Positions 30,249 through 41,281 are shown, numbered from the stretch's first letter. The stretch: 64,000 bases of DNA from Streptomyces sp. DHE7-1 (GCA_016432725.1 JACJDG010000003.1:1922001-1986000); one strand, 5' to 3'. Translations and numbers: made by a program. The notes: generated from the sequence alone by a model not told the origin.

Positions 30249-32463
30249 TCACGGGCTCCCCGCGGAACCCGCCGTCGTTCCGGGTTCCTCGTCCTCAATG
30301 ATCTCTCCGGTCGCCGTGTTCACGGCGGGTCCGGCCGGGACCGCCCCGGCGAGGGCCGCGGCGATGGTCTCGGCCGTCTTGCGGCCTATCCCCGGCACTT
30401 CCTGGATCTGCTCGATTGTCGCGGACCGCAGCCTCTTCACCGAGCCGAAATGCTTGATGAGCGCCTGTTTGCGGGTGTCGCCGAGGCCGGGCACGTCGTC
30501 CAGGGGGCCGGCGCGGAAGCGTTTGGCGCGTCGGGTGCGCTGGTAGGTGATCGCGAAGCGGTGGGCCTCGTCGCGGACGCGCTGGAGCAGGTACAGGCCC
30601 TCGCTGGTGCGGGGCAGGACCACCGGGTCGTCCTCGCCGGGCACCCAGACCTCCTCCAGACGCTTGGCGAGGCCGCACACGGCGATGTCGTCGATGCCCA
30701 GCTCGTCCAGCGCCCGGCGGGCCGCGGCGACCTGCGGCTGCCCGCCGTCGACGACCACGAGCTGGGGCGGGTAGGCGAACTTCCTGGGACGGCCGTCGTC
30801 GTCCTTGAGGGCGCCGTCGATCACGTCCGCGCCGGTGAGCGGGGCCGCGGTGCCGTCGACGGGCGCGGGTCCACTGTCGACGGACGCGGGTCCGCCGTCC
30901 ACGGAGGCGGGACCGCCGTCGACGGTCGCGGACCCCTCGGCGGTGAGCGGGGCACCGCCGTCTCCGGGTGGGGTCCCCGCGCCGGTGAGCCCGGGCGCGC
31001 CGGCGCCGAGGGCGATCCCGCCGCCGGCCGTCATCTCCTCGCCGTCGGCCCACTCCCCGTGCGCTCCTTCTCGGCGAGGTAGCGCCGGAAGCGGCGGCTG
31101 ATCACCTCGTGCATGGAGCGGACGTCGTCCTGCCCGGCGAAGCCCTTGATCTGGAAGCGGCGGTACTCGCTCTTGCGCTGCAGCCCGTCCTCGAAGACGA
31201 CCATGGAGGCGACCACGTCGTCGCCCTGGAGGTGCGAGATGTCGTAGCACTCGATCCGCAGCGGCGCGCTGTCCAGGTCGAGGGCCTCGGCGATCTCCTC
31301 CAGCGCGCGTGAGCGGGTGGTCAGGTCGGAGGCGCGCTTGGTCTTGTGCAGGGCGAGCGCCTGCAGGGCGTTGCGCTGCACGGTCTCCATGAGGGCCTTC
31401 TTGTCGCCGCGCTGCGGCACACGCAGCGAGACGTTCGCCCCGCGGCGGCCCGCCAGCCACTCCTGGACCGGTTCGACCGGCTCCGGCAGGGCCGGGACCA
31501 GGACCTCCTTGGGTACGGCGTCTCCGCTCTCCTCGCCGTAGAGCTGCTGCAGGGCGTGCTCCACGAGGGCGCCGGTGGTGACCTCCTCGACCTTGTCCGT
31601 CACCCAGCCGCGCTGGCCGCGCACCCGGCCGCCGCGCACGTGGAAGATCTGCACCGCCGCCTCGAGCTCGTCCTCGGCGACGGCGATGAGGTCGGCGTCG
31701 GTCGCGTCGGCGAGCACGACCGCGTTCTTCTCCATGGCCTTCTTCAGGGCCCCGATGTCGTCGCGCAGGCGGGCGGCCCGCTCGTACTCCATCTCCTCCG
31801 CGGCCTCCGTCATCCGGCTCTCCAGCCGGCGGAGGTAGGTGCCGGTGCGGCCGGCCATGAAGTCGCTGAACTCCTCGGCCAGTTCCCGGTGGTCCTCGGG
31901 GTGATCCGGCCGACGCAGGGGGCGGAGCACTTGCCGATGTAGCCGAGCAGGCAGGGCCGGCCCGTGCGGGCGGCGTTCTTGAAGACACCGGCCGAGCAGG
32001 TGCGCACCGGGAAGACGCGCAGCAGCAGGTCGACGGTGTCCCGGATGGCCCACGCGTGCGCGTACGGGCCGAAATACCTGACGCCCTTCTTCTTGTGACC
32101 GCGCATCACCTGGACGCGCGGGAACTCCTCGTTCATCGTCACCGCGAGGTACGGGTAGCTCTTGTCGTCGCGGTACTTGACGTTGAACCGGGGGTCGTAC
32201 TCCTTGATCCAGGAGTACTCCAGCTGCAGCGCCTCGACCTCCGTGGACACCACGGTCCACTCCACGGACGCGGCGGTGGTCACCATCGTCCGGGTGCGGG
32301 GGTGCAGGCCCGACAGGTCCTGGAAGTAGTTCGCCAGGCGCTGGCGCAGGCTCTTCGCCTTTCCGACGTAGATCACCCGGCGGTGCTCGTCGCGGAACCT
32401 GTACACCCCCGGAGAGTCCGGGATCTCACCCGGCCTGGGGCGGTAGCTGGAGGGGTCGGCCAT
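30249..32463 (-). CDS. uvrC: Excinuclease ABC subunit C (frame broken twice)
   Basis: Makes both incisions in nucleotide excision repair. The N-terminal GIY-YIG nuclease ([21 protein letters not shown]) is followed by the UVR domain ([21 protein letters not shown]), the RNase-H-like 5'-nuclease ([46 protein letters not shown]) and C-terminal helix-hairpin-helix motifs ([34 protein letters not shown]). One missing base at 31898-31901 and one at 31055-31058 explain the breaks; repaired length is 738. An unusual Gly/Pro/Ala-rich insertion with VDGGPAS repeats splits the RNase-H-like domain (about nt 30815-31050). Confidence 0.94.
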
Positions 32464-32793
32464 GCTTCACACCCTACTGGCGAGCACCGACACCGCGTCG
32501 GGCCCGTGGCCGGCGCACCCGCGGCGGGCGCTCCGTGGAGGGAGGCGGGGTCGGCCGGAAATCGCGCGTGCGGGGGGGCCGTGACCCGGACAGAGCGGAC
32601 CGCGACCGGTCCGCGGTGTTGTCGGGGCATGGTCAACACGCTTCAATGCGTGGGAACTCGGGGCCGAGCCCGCCCGGGCACGGGCCCCGACGTGCGCGGA
32701 GACGGGCGCGCCCGGGTGCCCACGGGGGTGGACCCGCGCCCGCGCCAGCGGTCTGACCAGCCGTCGTGACACCTCACAGAAAGGCCTCTGCCC
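32464..32793. other. 330-base intergenic region, no gene seen
   Basis: Lies between divergent uvrC and a plus-strand regulatory-type gene. It must hold the promoter of both. Open frames here have no ribosome site or family resemblance. A short GTGTTG/CAACAC inverted repeat with a 13-base loop occurs around 32617-32642; I cannot assign it. Confidence 0.5.
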
Positions 32794-33739
32794 ATGCGGC
32801 ACGCCACAGAGCACGCGGACGTCCCCATCGCCGAACTGGACACGGCCCTGCGGGGCGGCCCCTTCCATGTGGCGCTGCGCGCCGCGATCGCCGCCCGCGG
32901 ACTGCCGCTCCAGCGCGTGCAGCACCATCTCTCCCGCCACGGGGTCAGGGTCGGCATCACGAGTCTGAGCTACTGGCAGCAGGGGCCCGGCGCCCGCAGC
33001 GCCCCGAGTCGCTGCGCGCCGTGCGGGCCCTGGAGGAGATCCTGCGGCTGCCGGACGAGTCGCTGATCCGGCTGCTCACCGAGCCCGGCGAGCCGGGCAC
33101 CGGCGGACGCCGTCCGGCCCGCTCCTACCGCTCCCTGGCGGCTGCCTGTGACGCCGGGAACCGGCTGCGGGCCGAGCTGGACTGGCACCTGGACGGGGGC
33201 TGCACACCCTGGGCCGGCACGAGCGCGTCCGGATCGGCGCCCGGCGCGAGCTGGCGGGACTGGAGTCCCACCACATCGTGCGGGCCCATCGCGACGGCGT
33301 CGACCGTTTCGTCGCCGTCCACCGCGGCGACCCCGGCTGCAGCCCGGGCGCTATGACGGTGCACGCCCTGGAGAACTGCCGCACCGGCCGGGTCCGCCGG
33401 GACCAGGACACCGGTGTGCTCGTGGCGGAGCTGCTGTTCGGCACCCGGCTGCGCTCCGGCGACACGTTCCTCTTCCGCTACGGCGTCGAGGACGGCACGG
33501 CGGGGGTCTCGGGCGAGTACGCCCACCGGTTCGGTTTCCCGGGCGGCCAGTACGCGCTCCAGGTGGGCTTCGACGCGGCGGCGCTGCCGGCCCGCTGCCA
33601 CCGCTTCACCCAGCCCACGCCGGCCGCCCCGCGCGGCGGCCGGCAGGAACTGCGGATCAGCGCGCCGCACCACGGCGTCCATGTGGTCGAGCCCCGGATC
33701 CGGCCGGGGATGGTGGGCATCGCGTGGGACTGGGAGTGA
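32794..33739 (+). CDS. Conserved actinobacterial protein with N-terminal XRE-like helix-turn-helix (frame broken twice)
   Basis: Repaired by one base at 32982-32985 and one at 33195-33199, the product is about 315 residues. The N-terminus (VALRAAIAARGLPLQRVQHHL, GITSLSYWQQG, SLRAVRALEEILRLPDESLIRLL) has the pattern of an XRE-type DNA-binding domain. The C-terminal half, from RHERVRIGARRELAGLESHHIVRAH, is rich in beta strands (FVAVHRGDPG, GDTFLFRYGVEDGTAGVSGEYAHRF, HHGVHVVEPRIRPGMVGIAWDWE) and I recognise no enzyme motif. AGAAAGG precedes the ATG. It is probably a transcription or stress regulator (inference). Confidence 0.75.
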
Positions 33740-33760
33740 TCCCGCCGGGGATGGACCCGC

Positions 33761-34183
33761 TCAGGCGCCGGGCCCGGCGATGATCCTCCCCTTCGAGGCG
33801 CGGACCGGGACTTCGCCGAGCGGCTCGGTGGCCGGGGCCCGCAGCACCTTGCCGGTCACCGCGTCGAACTCGCTGCCGTGGCAGGGGCAGACGAGGGTGG
33901 TGCCCTGAAGCTTGTTGATCACGCAGCCGGCATGGGTGCAGACCGTGCTGTAGGCCTTGAGCTCGCCGCCCGCGTCCCGGCTGACCACCACGTTCCGGTC
34001 CCGGTAGAGCCTCGCGCCGCCCTTGGCGACCTCGTTCTCGGCGCCGAGGTCGACCGGCGTGGTCGGGTTCGCGCCGGCCGGGTCGCCCGGGGCCGAGCAG
34101 GCGGCGAGCCCCAGCCCCGCGGCGGGGGCCACGGCGGCTCCGCGGAGGACGGTACGGCGGCTCGCTGACGGTCGGGCGGGCAT
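33761..34183 (-). CDS. Tat-exported Rieske [2Fe-2S] protein
   Basis: A 140-residue Rieske iron-sulfur protein. The leader has the twin-arginine motif SRRTVLRG and then a lipobox LAAC, so it should be folded in the cytoplasm, exported by Tat and lipid-anchored. The cluster ligands are in CTHAGC and CPCHGSEF. The start at 34183 follows GGAG. The electron partner is unknown; the neighbours give no clue. It reads divergently from the LacI regulator. Confidence 0.92.
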   Translation of the reverse strand: MPARPSASRRTVLRGAAVAPAAGLGLAACSAPGDPAGANPTTPVDLGAENEVAKGGARLYRDRNVVVSRDAGGELKAYSTVCTHAGCVINKLQGTTLVCPCHGSEFDAVTGKVLRAPATEPLGEVPVRASKGRIIAGPGA

Positions 34184-34485
34184 CGGATCTCCACTGGTCA
34201 GGGGGCGTGCAGCCCGACGATACCCGGGGCGGCCGGGGGCCCGGGGGCGGGTCCGGGCGGCCGTGGACGGGACCGGCCCCCGGAGGGGCGGGGAGGGCGG
34301 CGGAGCGAAGGCCGGTGCGTAAACGCTTGCGCAAGCGTTTACGCGAGCCGCGGGGATGAGATAGCTTCCCGGCCGGAGGATCCGGCCGCCGGCCGCCACC
34401 GGCCCGTGGCTCCGGCGGTTCGCACGGCTCGGACGTGCCCGGAACGCCCGGACGGCTCGACCGGCCGGAGATGGGAGACGGCGCG
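34184..34485. other. 302-base divergent control region
   Basis: Between the Rieske gene and the lacI-type gene. Besides the 28-bp palindrome reported separately it holds only GC-rich sequence; no gene is seen. Confidence 0.5.
34317..34344. promoter_or_regulatory. 28-bp perfect palindrome, LacI-type operator
   Basis: GCGTAAACGCTTGC followed directly by its reverse complement GCAAGCGTTTACGC, 142 bases before the LacI-family start. The central CGCAAGCG/AAACGCTTGCG pattern and central CG step match LacI/GalR operators. It most likely controls the regulator and the adjoining kinase gene by autoregulation. Confidence 0.85.
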
Positions 34486-35610
34486 ATGCCCACCATGGCG
34501 GACGTGGCCCGCAGCGCCGGAGTCTCCGTGGCGACCGTCTCCCACGTCCTCAACGGCACCCGTCCGGTGCTGCCCCACACGCGGCAGGCGGTGCTGGACG
34601 CCGTCGACGCCCTCGGCTACACACCCAACACCCTGGCCCGCTCCCTGGTGACGTCCCGCACCCGCTCCATCGGTCTCGCGGTGTCGGCGATCAGCAATCC
34701 GTACTTCACGGAGATCCTCCAGGGAGTCGAAGCGGCCGCTCTGGCGGCGGGCTACGGCCTCCTCGTCGCCGATCCGCACGACGACCCCGCCCATGAGCGC
34801 AAGGTCGTCCAGCTCCTCCACGAACGCCGGGTGGACGGCGTCATCGTCGCCCCGTCCGCCCGTCCGCGGGACCTCGTGGCCTACCTCGGCCGACACGCCG
34901 TGCCGGCCGTGTTCCTCGACCGGGCGCTCCCGGCCGGCGACCACGCGGCCGGCGGCCCCGATCCCGGCCGGTCACCGTTCGATCAGGTGTGCGCCGAGAA
35001 CACCGGCCCGATGGCGGACCTCGTCGGCCATCTCGCCGGGCTGGGCCACCGCCGGATCGGCCTGGTCGCGGGCCTGCCCGGCCTCAGCACCACGGAGGAA
35101 CGGGTCGCCGGGTACCGGCAGGCCCTCGCCGCCGCCGGACTGCCCTTCGAGGAGGGGCTCGTGGTGTCCGGGCACTCCGAATCGGCCGGTGCCGAGCGGG
35201 CCACGGCCGCGCTGCTCTCCCTGCCCGCCCCGCCCACCGCGCTGGTCACGGCCAACAACGTCATGACCATCGGCGCCCTGCGCGCCCTGCGCGAACGGGA
35301 GCTGGCCGTGCCGGACGACATCGCCCTGTGCTGCTTCGACGACTTCGCCTGGGCCGACCTCTTCTCACCCCGGCTCACCGCCGTCGCCCAGCCGGGCAGG
35401 GAGATCGGCGGCCGGGCCGTCAGCGTGCTGCTGGAACGGCTGGCCACGCCGGGCCGGCCCACCAGGACCGTCCGGCTGCCCTGCGCCTTCGTCCACCGCA
35501 CCTCCTGCGGGTGCCCGGAGAGGCGGGACGGGCCCGCGGGCCGCCCGCCGGCCGGGACCGGCGGGACCACCGAACCGTCCGCGCCTCTGGAGAGGGGAAC
35601 CGCCTCGTGA
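34486..35610 (+). CDS. LacI-family transcriptional regulator
   Basis: A 374-residue repressor. The helix-turn-helix and hinge are at the N-terminus (TMADVARSAGVSVATVSHVL, then ALGYTPNTLARSLVT). The periplasmic-binding-like effector domain follows (TRSIGLAVSAISNPYFTEIL; RVDGVIVAP; LGHRRIGLVAG; DDIALCCFDDFAWADLFSP). ATG 34486 is chosen because GGGAGA precedes it at a usable distance; ATG 34471 has none. The stop overlaps the GTG of a sugar kinase, so the ligand is probably that kinase's sugar or product. Confidence 0.92.
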   Translation: MPTMADVARSAGVSVATVSHVLNGTRPVLPHTRQAVLDAVDALGYTPNTLARSLVTSRTRSIGLAVSAISNPYFTEILQGVEAAALAAGYGLLVADPHDDPAHERKVVQLLHERRVDGVIVAPSARPRDLVAYLGRHAVPAVFLDRALPAGDHAAGGPDPGRSPFDQVCAENTGPMADLVGHLAGLGHRRIGLVAGLPGLSTTEERVAGYRQALAAAGLPFEEGLVVSGHSESAGAERATAALLSLPAPPTALVTANNVMTIGALRALRERELAVPDDIALCCFDDFAWADLFSPRLTAVAQPGREIGGRAVSVLLERLATPGRPTRTVRLPCAFVHRTSCGCPERRDGPAGRPPAGTGGTTEPSAPLERGTAS

Positions 35611-36517
35611 TCGTCGTCGCCGGAGAGGCACTGATCGACCTGGTACCGCGCGGCCCGGGCGCCCTGGCCGACCTGAAGCCGGCGCTGGGCGGCGGCCCGT
35701 ACAACACCGCGGTGGCCCTCGGCCGCCTCGGCTCCCCGACCGCCTTCTGCTCCCGCACCTCGGACGACGCCTTCGGCGAGGCCCTGCTCGACGGGCTGCG
35801 GCGGGCCGGCGTGGAGGTGTCGGACGTCCAGCGCGGCCCCGAGCCGACCACCCTGGCTGTCGCCACCGTCGACGCCGACGGCTCGGCCGCCTACTCCTTC
35901 TACGTGGACGGCACCGCCGACCGCCTCTTCACCGCCCCCGCCGCGCTTCCCGCCGGCACGCGCGCGGTGTCCTTCGGCACCTGCTCGCTCGTTCTGGAGC
36001 CCGGGGCGAGCGCCTACGAGAAGCTGATGCGCGAGGCGGCCGCCCAGGGCCTGTTCACCGCCCTCGACCCCAACATCCGCACCGGGCTGATCCCGGACGG
36101 GGACGCCTACCGGGCGCGGTTCCGCGAGTGGCTGCCCTCGGTGACGCTGCTGAAGCTGTCCGCCGAGGACGCCGAATGGCTCGGCGGCACCCCGCGGGAG
36201 TGGCTGGCCGCGGGGCCTTCGGCCGTGGTGGTCACCCGCGGCGGCGAGGGTCTCATCGTGCACACCCGGGACGGCGCGGAGTACTCCGTTCCGGGCGAGA
36301 AGGTCGAGGTCGTGGACACCATCGGTGCCGGAGACACCGTGAACGCGGCCCTGCTGCACGGACTGGCCGCCCAGGACGCGCTGTCGCCACGGGCGCTCGC
36401 GGCGCTGGGGCCGGACGGCTGGCGGCGGCTGCTCAGGTTCGCGGCGCGCGCGGCGGCGGTCACCTGCTCCCGGGCGGGGCGGAGCCGCCGTTCGCGGCCG
36501 AGCTGGGTGAGCTGTAG
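35607..36517 (+). CDS. PfkB-family carbohydrate kinase, fructokinase-like (frame broken near the end)
   Basis: A 303-residue sugar kinase after repair. IVVAGEALIDLVPRG begins the fold, LGGGPYNTAVALGRLG is the first PfkB signature, and VVDTIGAGDTVNAALLHGL is the second, with the catalytic Asp. The last 13 residues (AEPPFAAELGEL) lie in another frame; one G missing in 36476-36479 explains this. The GTG overlaps the lacI stop (GTGA), so the two are co-expressed. Fructokinase is the closest family call; ribokinase-type specificity cannot be ruled out. Confidence 0.9.
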
Positions 36518-36555
36518 CCCCCCTGCCCCCCGATACACAGGCGGCCCTGCGCAGA

Positions 36556-36588
36556 CGGCGCCCTGCGGGAGGATCCCGCGGGGCGCCG
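36556..36588. terminator. Bidirectional terminator between kinase and uvrA
   Basis: A 15-bp stem with one G-U pair (36556-36570 with 36574-36588, core GGCGCCCTGCGGGA) and a 3-base loop between two converging genes. Confidence 0.8.
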
Positions 36589-36625
36589 CCTGCCTGCCGG
36601 CGCGTCAGGAGCGCCGTCGGTCACC

Positions 36626-39600
36626 TCAGGCCTTGCGGGCCCGGGTCGTCTTCTTCGCCGGTGCGGCCTTCTTCGCCGCTGCCGTCTTCTTCGTGGCGTC
36701 GGCGGCCTTCGCGGTGGCGGTGTTGTTGGCCTTGGCCGTCACCGTCTTCCTGGCCGTCGACCGGGCGGCGGCGGCCCGCTTGGCCGCCGTGCCGCGCGGC
36801 GCCTTCACCGGTTCGGCGTCGCTGACGCGGTCGGCGCCGAGGACCTCGCGCAGGAACTTGCCGGTGTGGCTGGCCGGAACCCCGGCGACCTCCTCGGGCG
36901 TGCCCTCGGCGACCACGAGACCGCCGCCGGCGCCGCCCTCCGGGCCCATGTCGACGAGCCAGTCGGCGGTCTTGATCACGTCGAGGTTGTGCTCGATGAC
37001 GATGACCGTGTTGCCCTTGTCGACCAGGCCGGAGAGGACCTTCAGCAGCTTGCTGATGTCCTCGAAGTGCAGACCGGTGGTCGGCTCGTCCAGGACGTAG
37101 ACCGTGCGGCCGGTGGAGCGCTTCTGCAGCTCGCTTGCGAGCTTCACGCGCTGCGCCTCACCACCGGACAGGGTGGTCGCGGACTGGCCGAGCCGGACGT
37201 AGCCGAGGCCGACGTCCTTCAGCGTGCGCAGGTGCCGGGAGATGGACGGGACGGCCTCGAAGAAGTCGGTCGCCTCCTCGATCGGCATGTTCAGCACTTC
37301 GGCGATGGACTTGCCCTTGTAGTGGACCTCCAGGGTCTCCCGGTTGTACCGGGCGCCGTGGCAGACCTCGCACGGGACGTAGACGTCCGGGAGGAAGTTC
37401 ATCTCGATCTTGATCGTGCCGTCGCCCGCGCAGTTCTCGCAGCGGCCGCCCTTGACGTTGAAGGAGAAGCGGCCGGGCAGGTAGCCGCGGACCTTCGCCT
37501 CGGTGGTCTCGGCGAACAGCTTGCGGATGTGGTCGAAGACACCGGTGTAGGTCGCCGGGTTGGACCGCGGGGTGCGGCCGATGGGCGACTGGTCGACGTG
37601 CACGACCTTGTCGACGAGGTCGTCGCCGTCCACGCGCGTGTGCCGTCCGGGGACGTTGCGCGCGCCGTTCAGCTCGCGCGCCAGGTGCGTGTAGAGGATG
37701 TCGTTGACCAGCGTCGACTTGCCGGAGCCGGACACGCCGGTCACGGCCGTGAACACGCCGAGCGGGAAGGAGACGTCGATGTCCTGCAGGTTGTTCTCCC
37801 GCGCGCCGTGCACGGTCAGCTGCCGGGACGGGTCGCGGGGGCGCCGGACGTCGGGCAGCGGGATCGACTTGCGGCCGGAGAGGTACTGGCCGGTCTGGGA
37901 CTCGGCGTTGGCGAGCAGTTCCTTCAGGGAGCCGCTGTGCACGACCTTGCCGCCGTGCTCGCCGGCGCCCGGGCCGATGTCCACGATCCAGTCGGCGACC
38001 TTGATGGTGTCCTCGTCGTGCTCGACGACGATGAGCGTGTTGCCCATGTCGCGCAGCCGGACCAGGGTCTCGATCAGCCGGTGGTTGTCCCGCTGGTGCA
38101 GACCGATGGACGGCTCGTCCAGCACGTACAGGACACCGACGAGGCCGGAGCCGATCTGGGTGGCGAGGCGGATGCGCTGGGCCTCGCCGCCGGAGAGGGT
38201 GCCGGCTGCGCGGTTGAGCGAGAGGTAGTCCAGGCCGACGTCGACCAGGAACCGCAGCCGCTCGTTGACCTCCTTCAGGACCCGCTCGGCGATCTTCTTG
38301 TCGCGGGCGTTCAGCCTCAGCTTGCCCAGGAAGTCCGCGCAGTCGCTGATCGACATCGCGGAGACCTCGGCGATGGACTTCTCCATGACCGTCACGGCCA
38401 GGACGATCGGCTTCAGGCGCGTGCCCTCGCAGGAGGGGCAGGGCACCTCACGCATGTAGCCCTCGAAGCGCTCGCGGCTGGCGTCGCTCTCGGCCTCGCC
38501 GTGCCGGCGCTTGACGAAGGGCACCGCGCCCTCGAAGGGGTCGTGTACACGCGTTCGCGGCCGTACCGGTTCCGGTAGCGGACCTCGATCTGGGTCTTGT
38601 GGCCGTACAGCAGGGCCTTCCTCGCCCGCTGGGGCAGGCCCGCGAAGGGGATGTCGGTGCGGAAGCCGAGGGCGTCCGCGAGGGCGCCGATCAGCCGGCT
38701 GAAGTAGTCCTTGGTGTGACCGTGCGACCAGGGGTGGATGGCACCCTCGTCGAGGGACTTGTCCTCGTCCGGGACGATCAGCTCGGGGTCGACCTCCATG
38801 CGCGTGCCGATGCCGGTGCACTCGGGGCAGGCGCCGAACGGTGAGTTGAAGGAGAAGGAGCGCGGCTCCAGCTCCTCGAAGGACAGGTCGTCGTACGGGC
38901 AGTACAGGTGCTCCGAGTACATGCGCTCGCGCTCGGGGTCGTCCTCGGGGAGGTCGACGAAGTCGAGCACGACCATGCCGCCGGACAGGCCGAGCGCGGT
39001 CTCCACGGAGTCGGTGAGCCGGCGCTTGGCGGAGTCCTTGACCGTGAGGCGGTCGATGACCACCTCGATGGTGTGCTTCTCCTGCTTCTTCAGCGTGGGA
39101 GGCTCGGAGAGCTGGACGGTCTGTCCGTCGACGCGCGCGCGGGAGTAGCCCTTGGTCTGCAGGTCCGAGAAGAGGTCGACGAACTCGCCCTTGCGCTCGC
39201 GCACCAGCGGCGACAGCACCTGGAAGCGGCTGCCCTCCGGCAGCTCCAGGACCTTGTCGACGATGGCCTGCGGCGACTGGCGCGAGATGGGGCGGCCGCA
39301 CTGGGGCAGTGCGGCTTGCCGATGCGCGCGAAGAGCAGGCGCAGGTAGTCGTAGACCTCGGTGATGGTGCCGACCGTCGAGCGCGGGTTGCGCGAGGTCG
39401 ACTTCTGGTCGATGGAGACGGCCGGGGACAGACCTTCGATGAAGTCCACGTCCGGCTTGTCCATCTGGCCGAGGAACTGCCGGGCGTACGAGGAGAGCGA
39501 CTCCACGTAGCGCCGCTGCCCCTCGGCGAAGATCGTGTCGAAGGCCAACGAGGACTTGCCCGACCCCGACAGGCCCGTGAAGACGATGAGCGAGTCGCGC

Positions 39601-39668
39601 GGGAGGTCGAGCGAGACATTCTTCAGGTTGTGCTCGCGCGCTCCACGGACGATGAGACGGTCGGCCAC
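36626..39668 (-). CDS. uvrA: Excinuclease ABC subunit A (frame broken twice)
   Basis: Damage-recognition ATPase of nucleotide excision repair. The first Walker A is [18 protein letters not shown], the first zinc module shows CPQC/CPEC-type Cys pairs, [19 protein letters not shown] is the first signature, and [35 protein letters not shown] and [15 protein letters not shown] make up the second half. One base missing at 39303-39306 and one at 38537-38540 explain the breaks; repaired length is 1014. GTG 39668 is chosen, with AAAGG upstream. The last 55 residues are a Lys/Ala/Thr-rich, histone-like tail ([17 protein letters not shown]). Confidence 0.96.
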
Positions 39669-39894
39669 GCCGGTCCGCACCTTTCTTGAGAGAAGTGACA
39701 GGGGCCGGGGCCCCCGTGCTTCTTCGAGACTAGGGGGAGCCACTGACAGCGCCGGTCGGATTCCGGGATGCATAACAATCCCGGGCCCTTCCGCATGCCC
39801 CGGCGCCACCTTCGACGATATAGCACGTGCTTTCGATTTACGGGCGAGCTTCACCACCTTCACCCGAAGGGGTGGCCCGGCTAGGGTCAGGCCC

Positions 39895-40619
39895 ATGATT
39901 GATCACGCTCATGACCTGGCATGTGTGCAGGACGCGACCGAACGGCTCCTCACCGCTGTCGCGAAACTGGACAACGCGGCGCTGGCCGAGCCGTCACGCC
40001 TGCCCGGCTGGACCCGCGGACACGTTCTCGCCCACCTCGCCCGCAACGCGGACGCCCTCGTGAACGTCCTCGGGGCCGGCCCATGTACGAGAGCGCCGAG
40101 GCACGGGACGCCGACATCGAGCGGGACGCCCCGCGCCCGCTGGAGGCCCAGCTCACCGACGTCCGCGAGAGCGCCGCCGGTTTCCGGCGGGCCGGGGACG
40201 TGCCGGCGGACTGGACGCGCACGGTGGAGCTGCGCAACGGCGTCACCGACTCCGCGGCCCGCCTGCCGTTCCGCCGGTGGGCCGAGGTCGACCTGCACCA
40301 CGTGGACCTCGGGATCGGCTACGAGCTGGAGGACCTCCCGGCGGAGTTCACGGAACGCGAGACCGCCTTCCTGGCGGACCGCTTCGCCGGACACCCCGAC
40401 GTCCCGGCGACGCACCTCACCGACGGCACGCGCGCGTGGCGCACCGGCCGTGAGGCGGCCGTGGCCGAGGTCACGGTGAGCGGCGCGCCGGCGGACGTGC
40501 TCGGCTGGCTCGCCGGGCGCCGCGAGGGGACGGCGCTGGAGGTGACGGGCGGCGCGCTGCCGAAGCTCCCCCGCTGTAGCGCGACACGGTTCTCAGGACG
40601 CCGGCCCGCTATAGGCTGA
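39895..40619 (+). CDS. Mycothiol-dependent maleylpyruvate isomerase-family protein (frame broken)
   Basis: Protein of the DinB-like fold family that includes mycothiol-dependent maleylpyruvate isomerases. [41 protein letters not shown] (metal-ligand His region) and [19 protein letters not shown] (second metal-ligand pair) are characteristic. One base is missing near 40072-40082, between LG and the next [13 protein letters not shown] further missing C at about 40567-40572 would end the protein at 40579 (LPKLPPL), 228 residues, instead of 40619. Five bases separate it from the hydrolase downstream in the longer reading. The substrate is unknown. Confidence 0.82.
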
Positions 40620-40624
40620 TCACC

Positions 40625-41281
40625 ATGACGTACAGCGGAGAGGTCAGGGTCGGCGGGCCCGCGGACGTGCACGAGCTGAAAGACCTGATGATCACCAAGA
40701 TCGCGGTCGGCCCGATGGACAACAACGCCTATCTGCTGCGCTGCCGGGCCACCGACGAGCAGCTGCTGATCGACGCCGCCAATGACGCCAGGGCACTGCT
40801 GGGCTCGATCGGTGACGACGGCATCGCGTCCGTCGTCACCACCCACCGGCACGGCGACCACTGGCAGGCGCTCGCCGAGGTCGTCGCCGCCACGGGCGCG
40901 CGTACCTACGCCGGCCGGGAGGACGCGCCCGGCATCCCGGTGGCCACCGACGTCCTCGTCGACGACGGCGACGTCATCCGGGTCGGGCACGTGGAACTCA
41001 CCGCCCGCCACCTCGTCGGGCACACCCCGGGCTCCATCGCCCTGATCTACGACGACCCGCACGGCCATCCGCACGTGTTCACCGGCGACTGCCTCTTCCC
41101 GGGCGGTGTGGGCAACACCCACAAGGACCCCGATGCGTTCGCCAGCCTGATCCACGACGTCGAGACGAAGATCTTCGACGCGCTGCCGGACGAGACGTGG
41201 GTCTACCCCGGACATGGCAACGACACCACGCTGGGCACGGAACGGCCGCACCTGCCGGAGTGGCACGCACGCGGGTGGTAG
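40625..41281 (+). CDS. Metallo-beta-lactamase-fold hydrolase (glyoxalase II-like)
   Basis: A 218-residue zinc hydrolase. The metal motif is TTHRHGDHW (HxHxDH), with further ligands in HLVGHTPGSIALIY, FTGDCLFPGGVG and YPGHGNDT. This is the small-hydrolase pattern of hydroxyacylglutathione hydrolase-like proteins. Its position after a mycothiol-dependent-family gene suggests a thioester or thiol-adduct substrate (inference). The stop codon lies inside the first unit of a 28-bp tandem repeat. Confidence 0.9.
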   Translation: MTYSGEVRVGGPADVHELKDLMITKIAVGPMDNNAYLLRCRATDEQLLIDAANDARALLGSIGDDGIASVVTTHRHGDHWQALAEVVAATGARTYAGREDAPGIPVATDVLVDDGDVIRVGHVELTARHLVGHTPGSIALIYDDPHGHPHVFTGDCLFPGGVGNTHKDPDAFASLIHDVETKIFDALPDETWVYPGHGNDTTLGTERPHLPEWHARGW

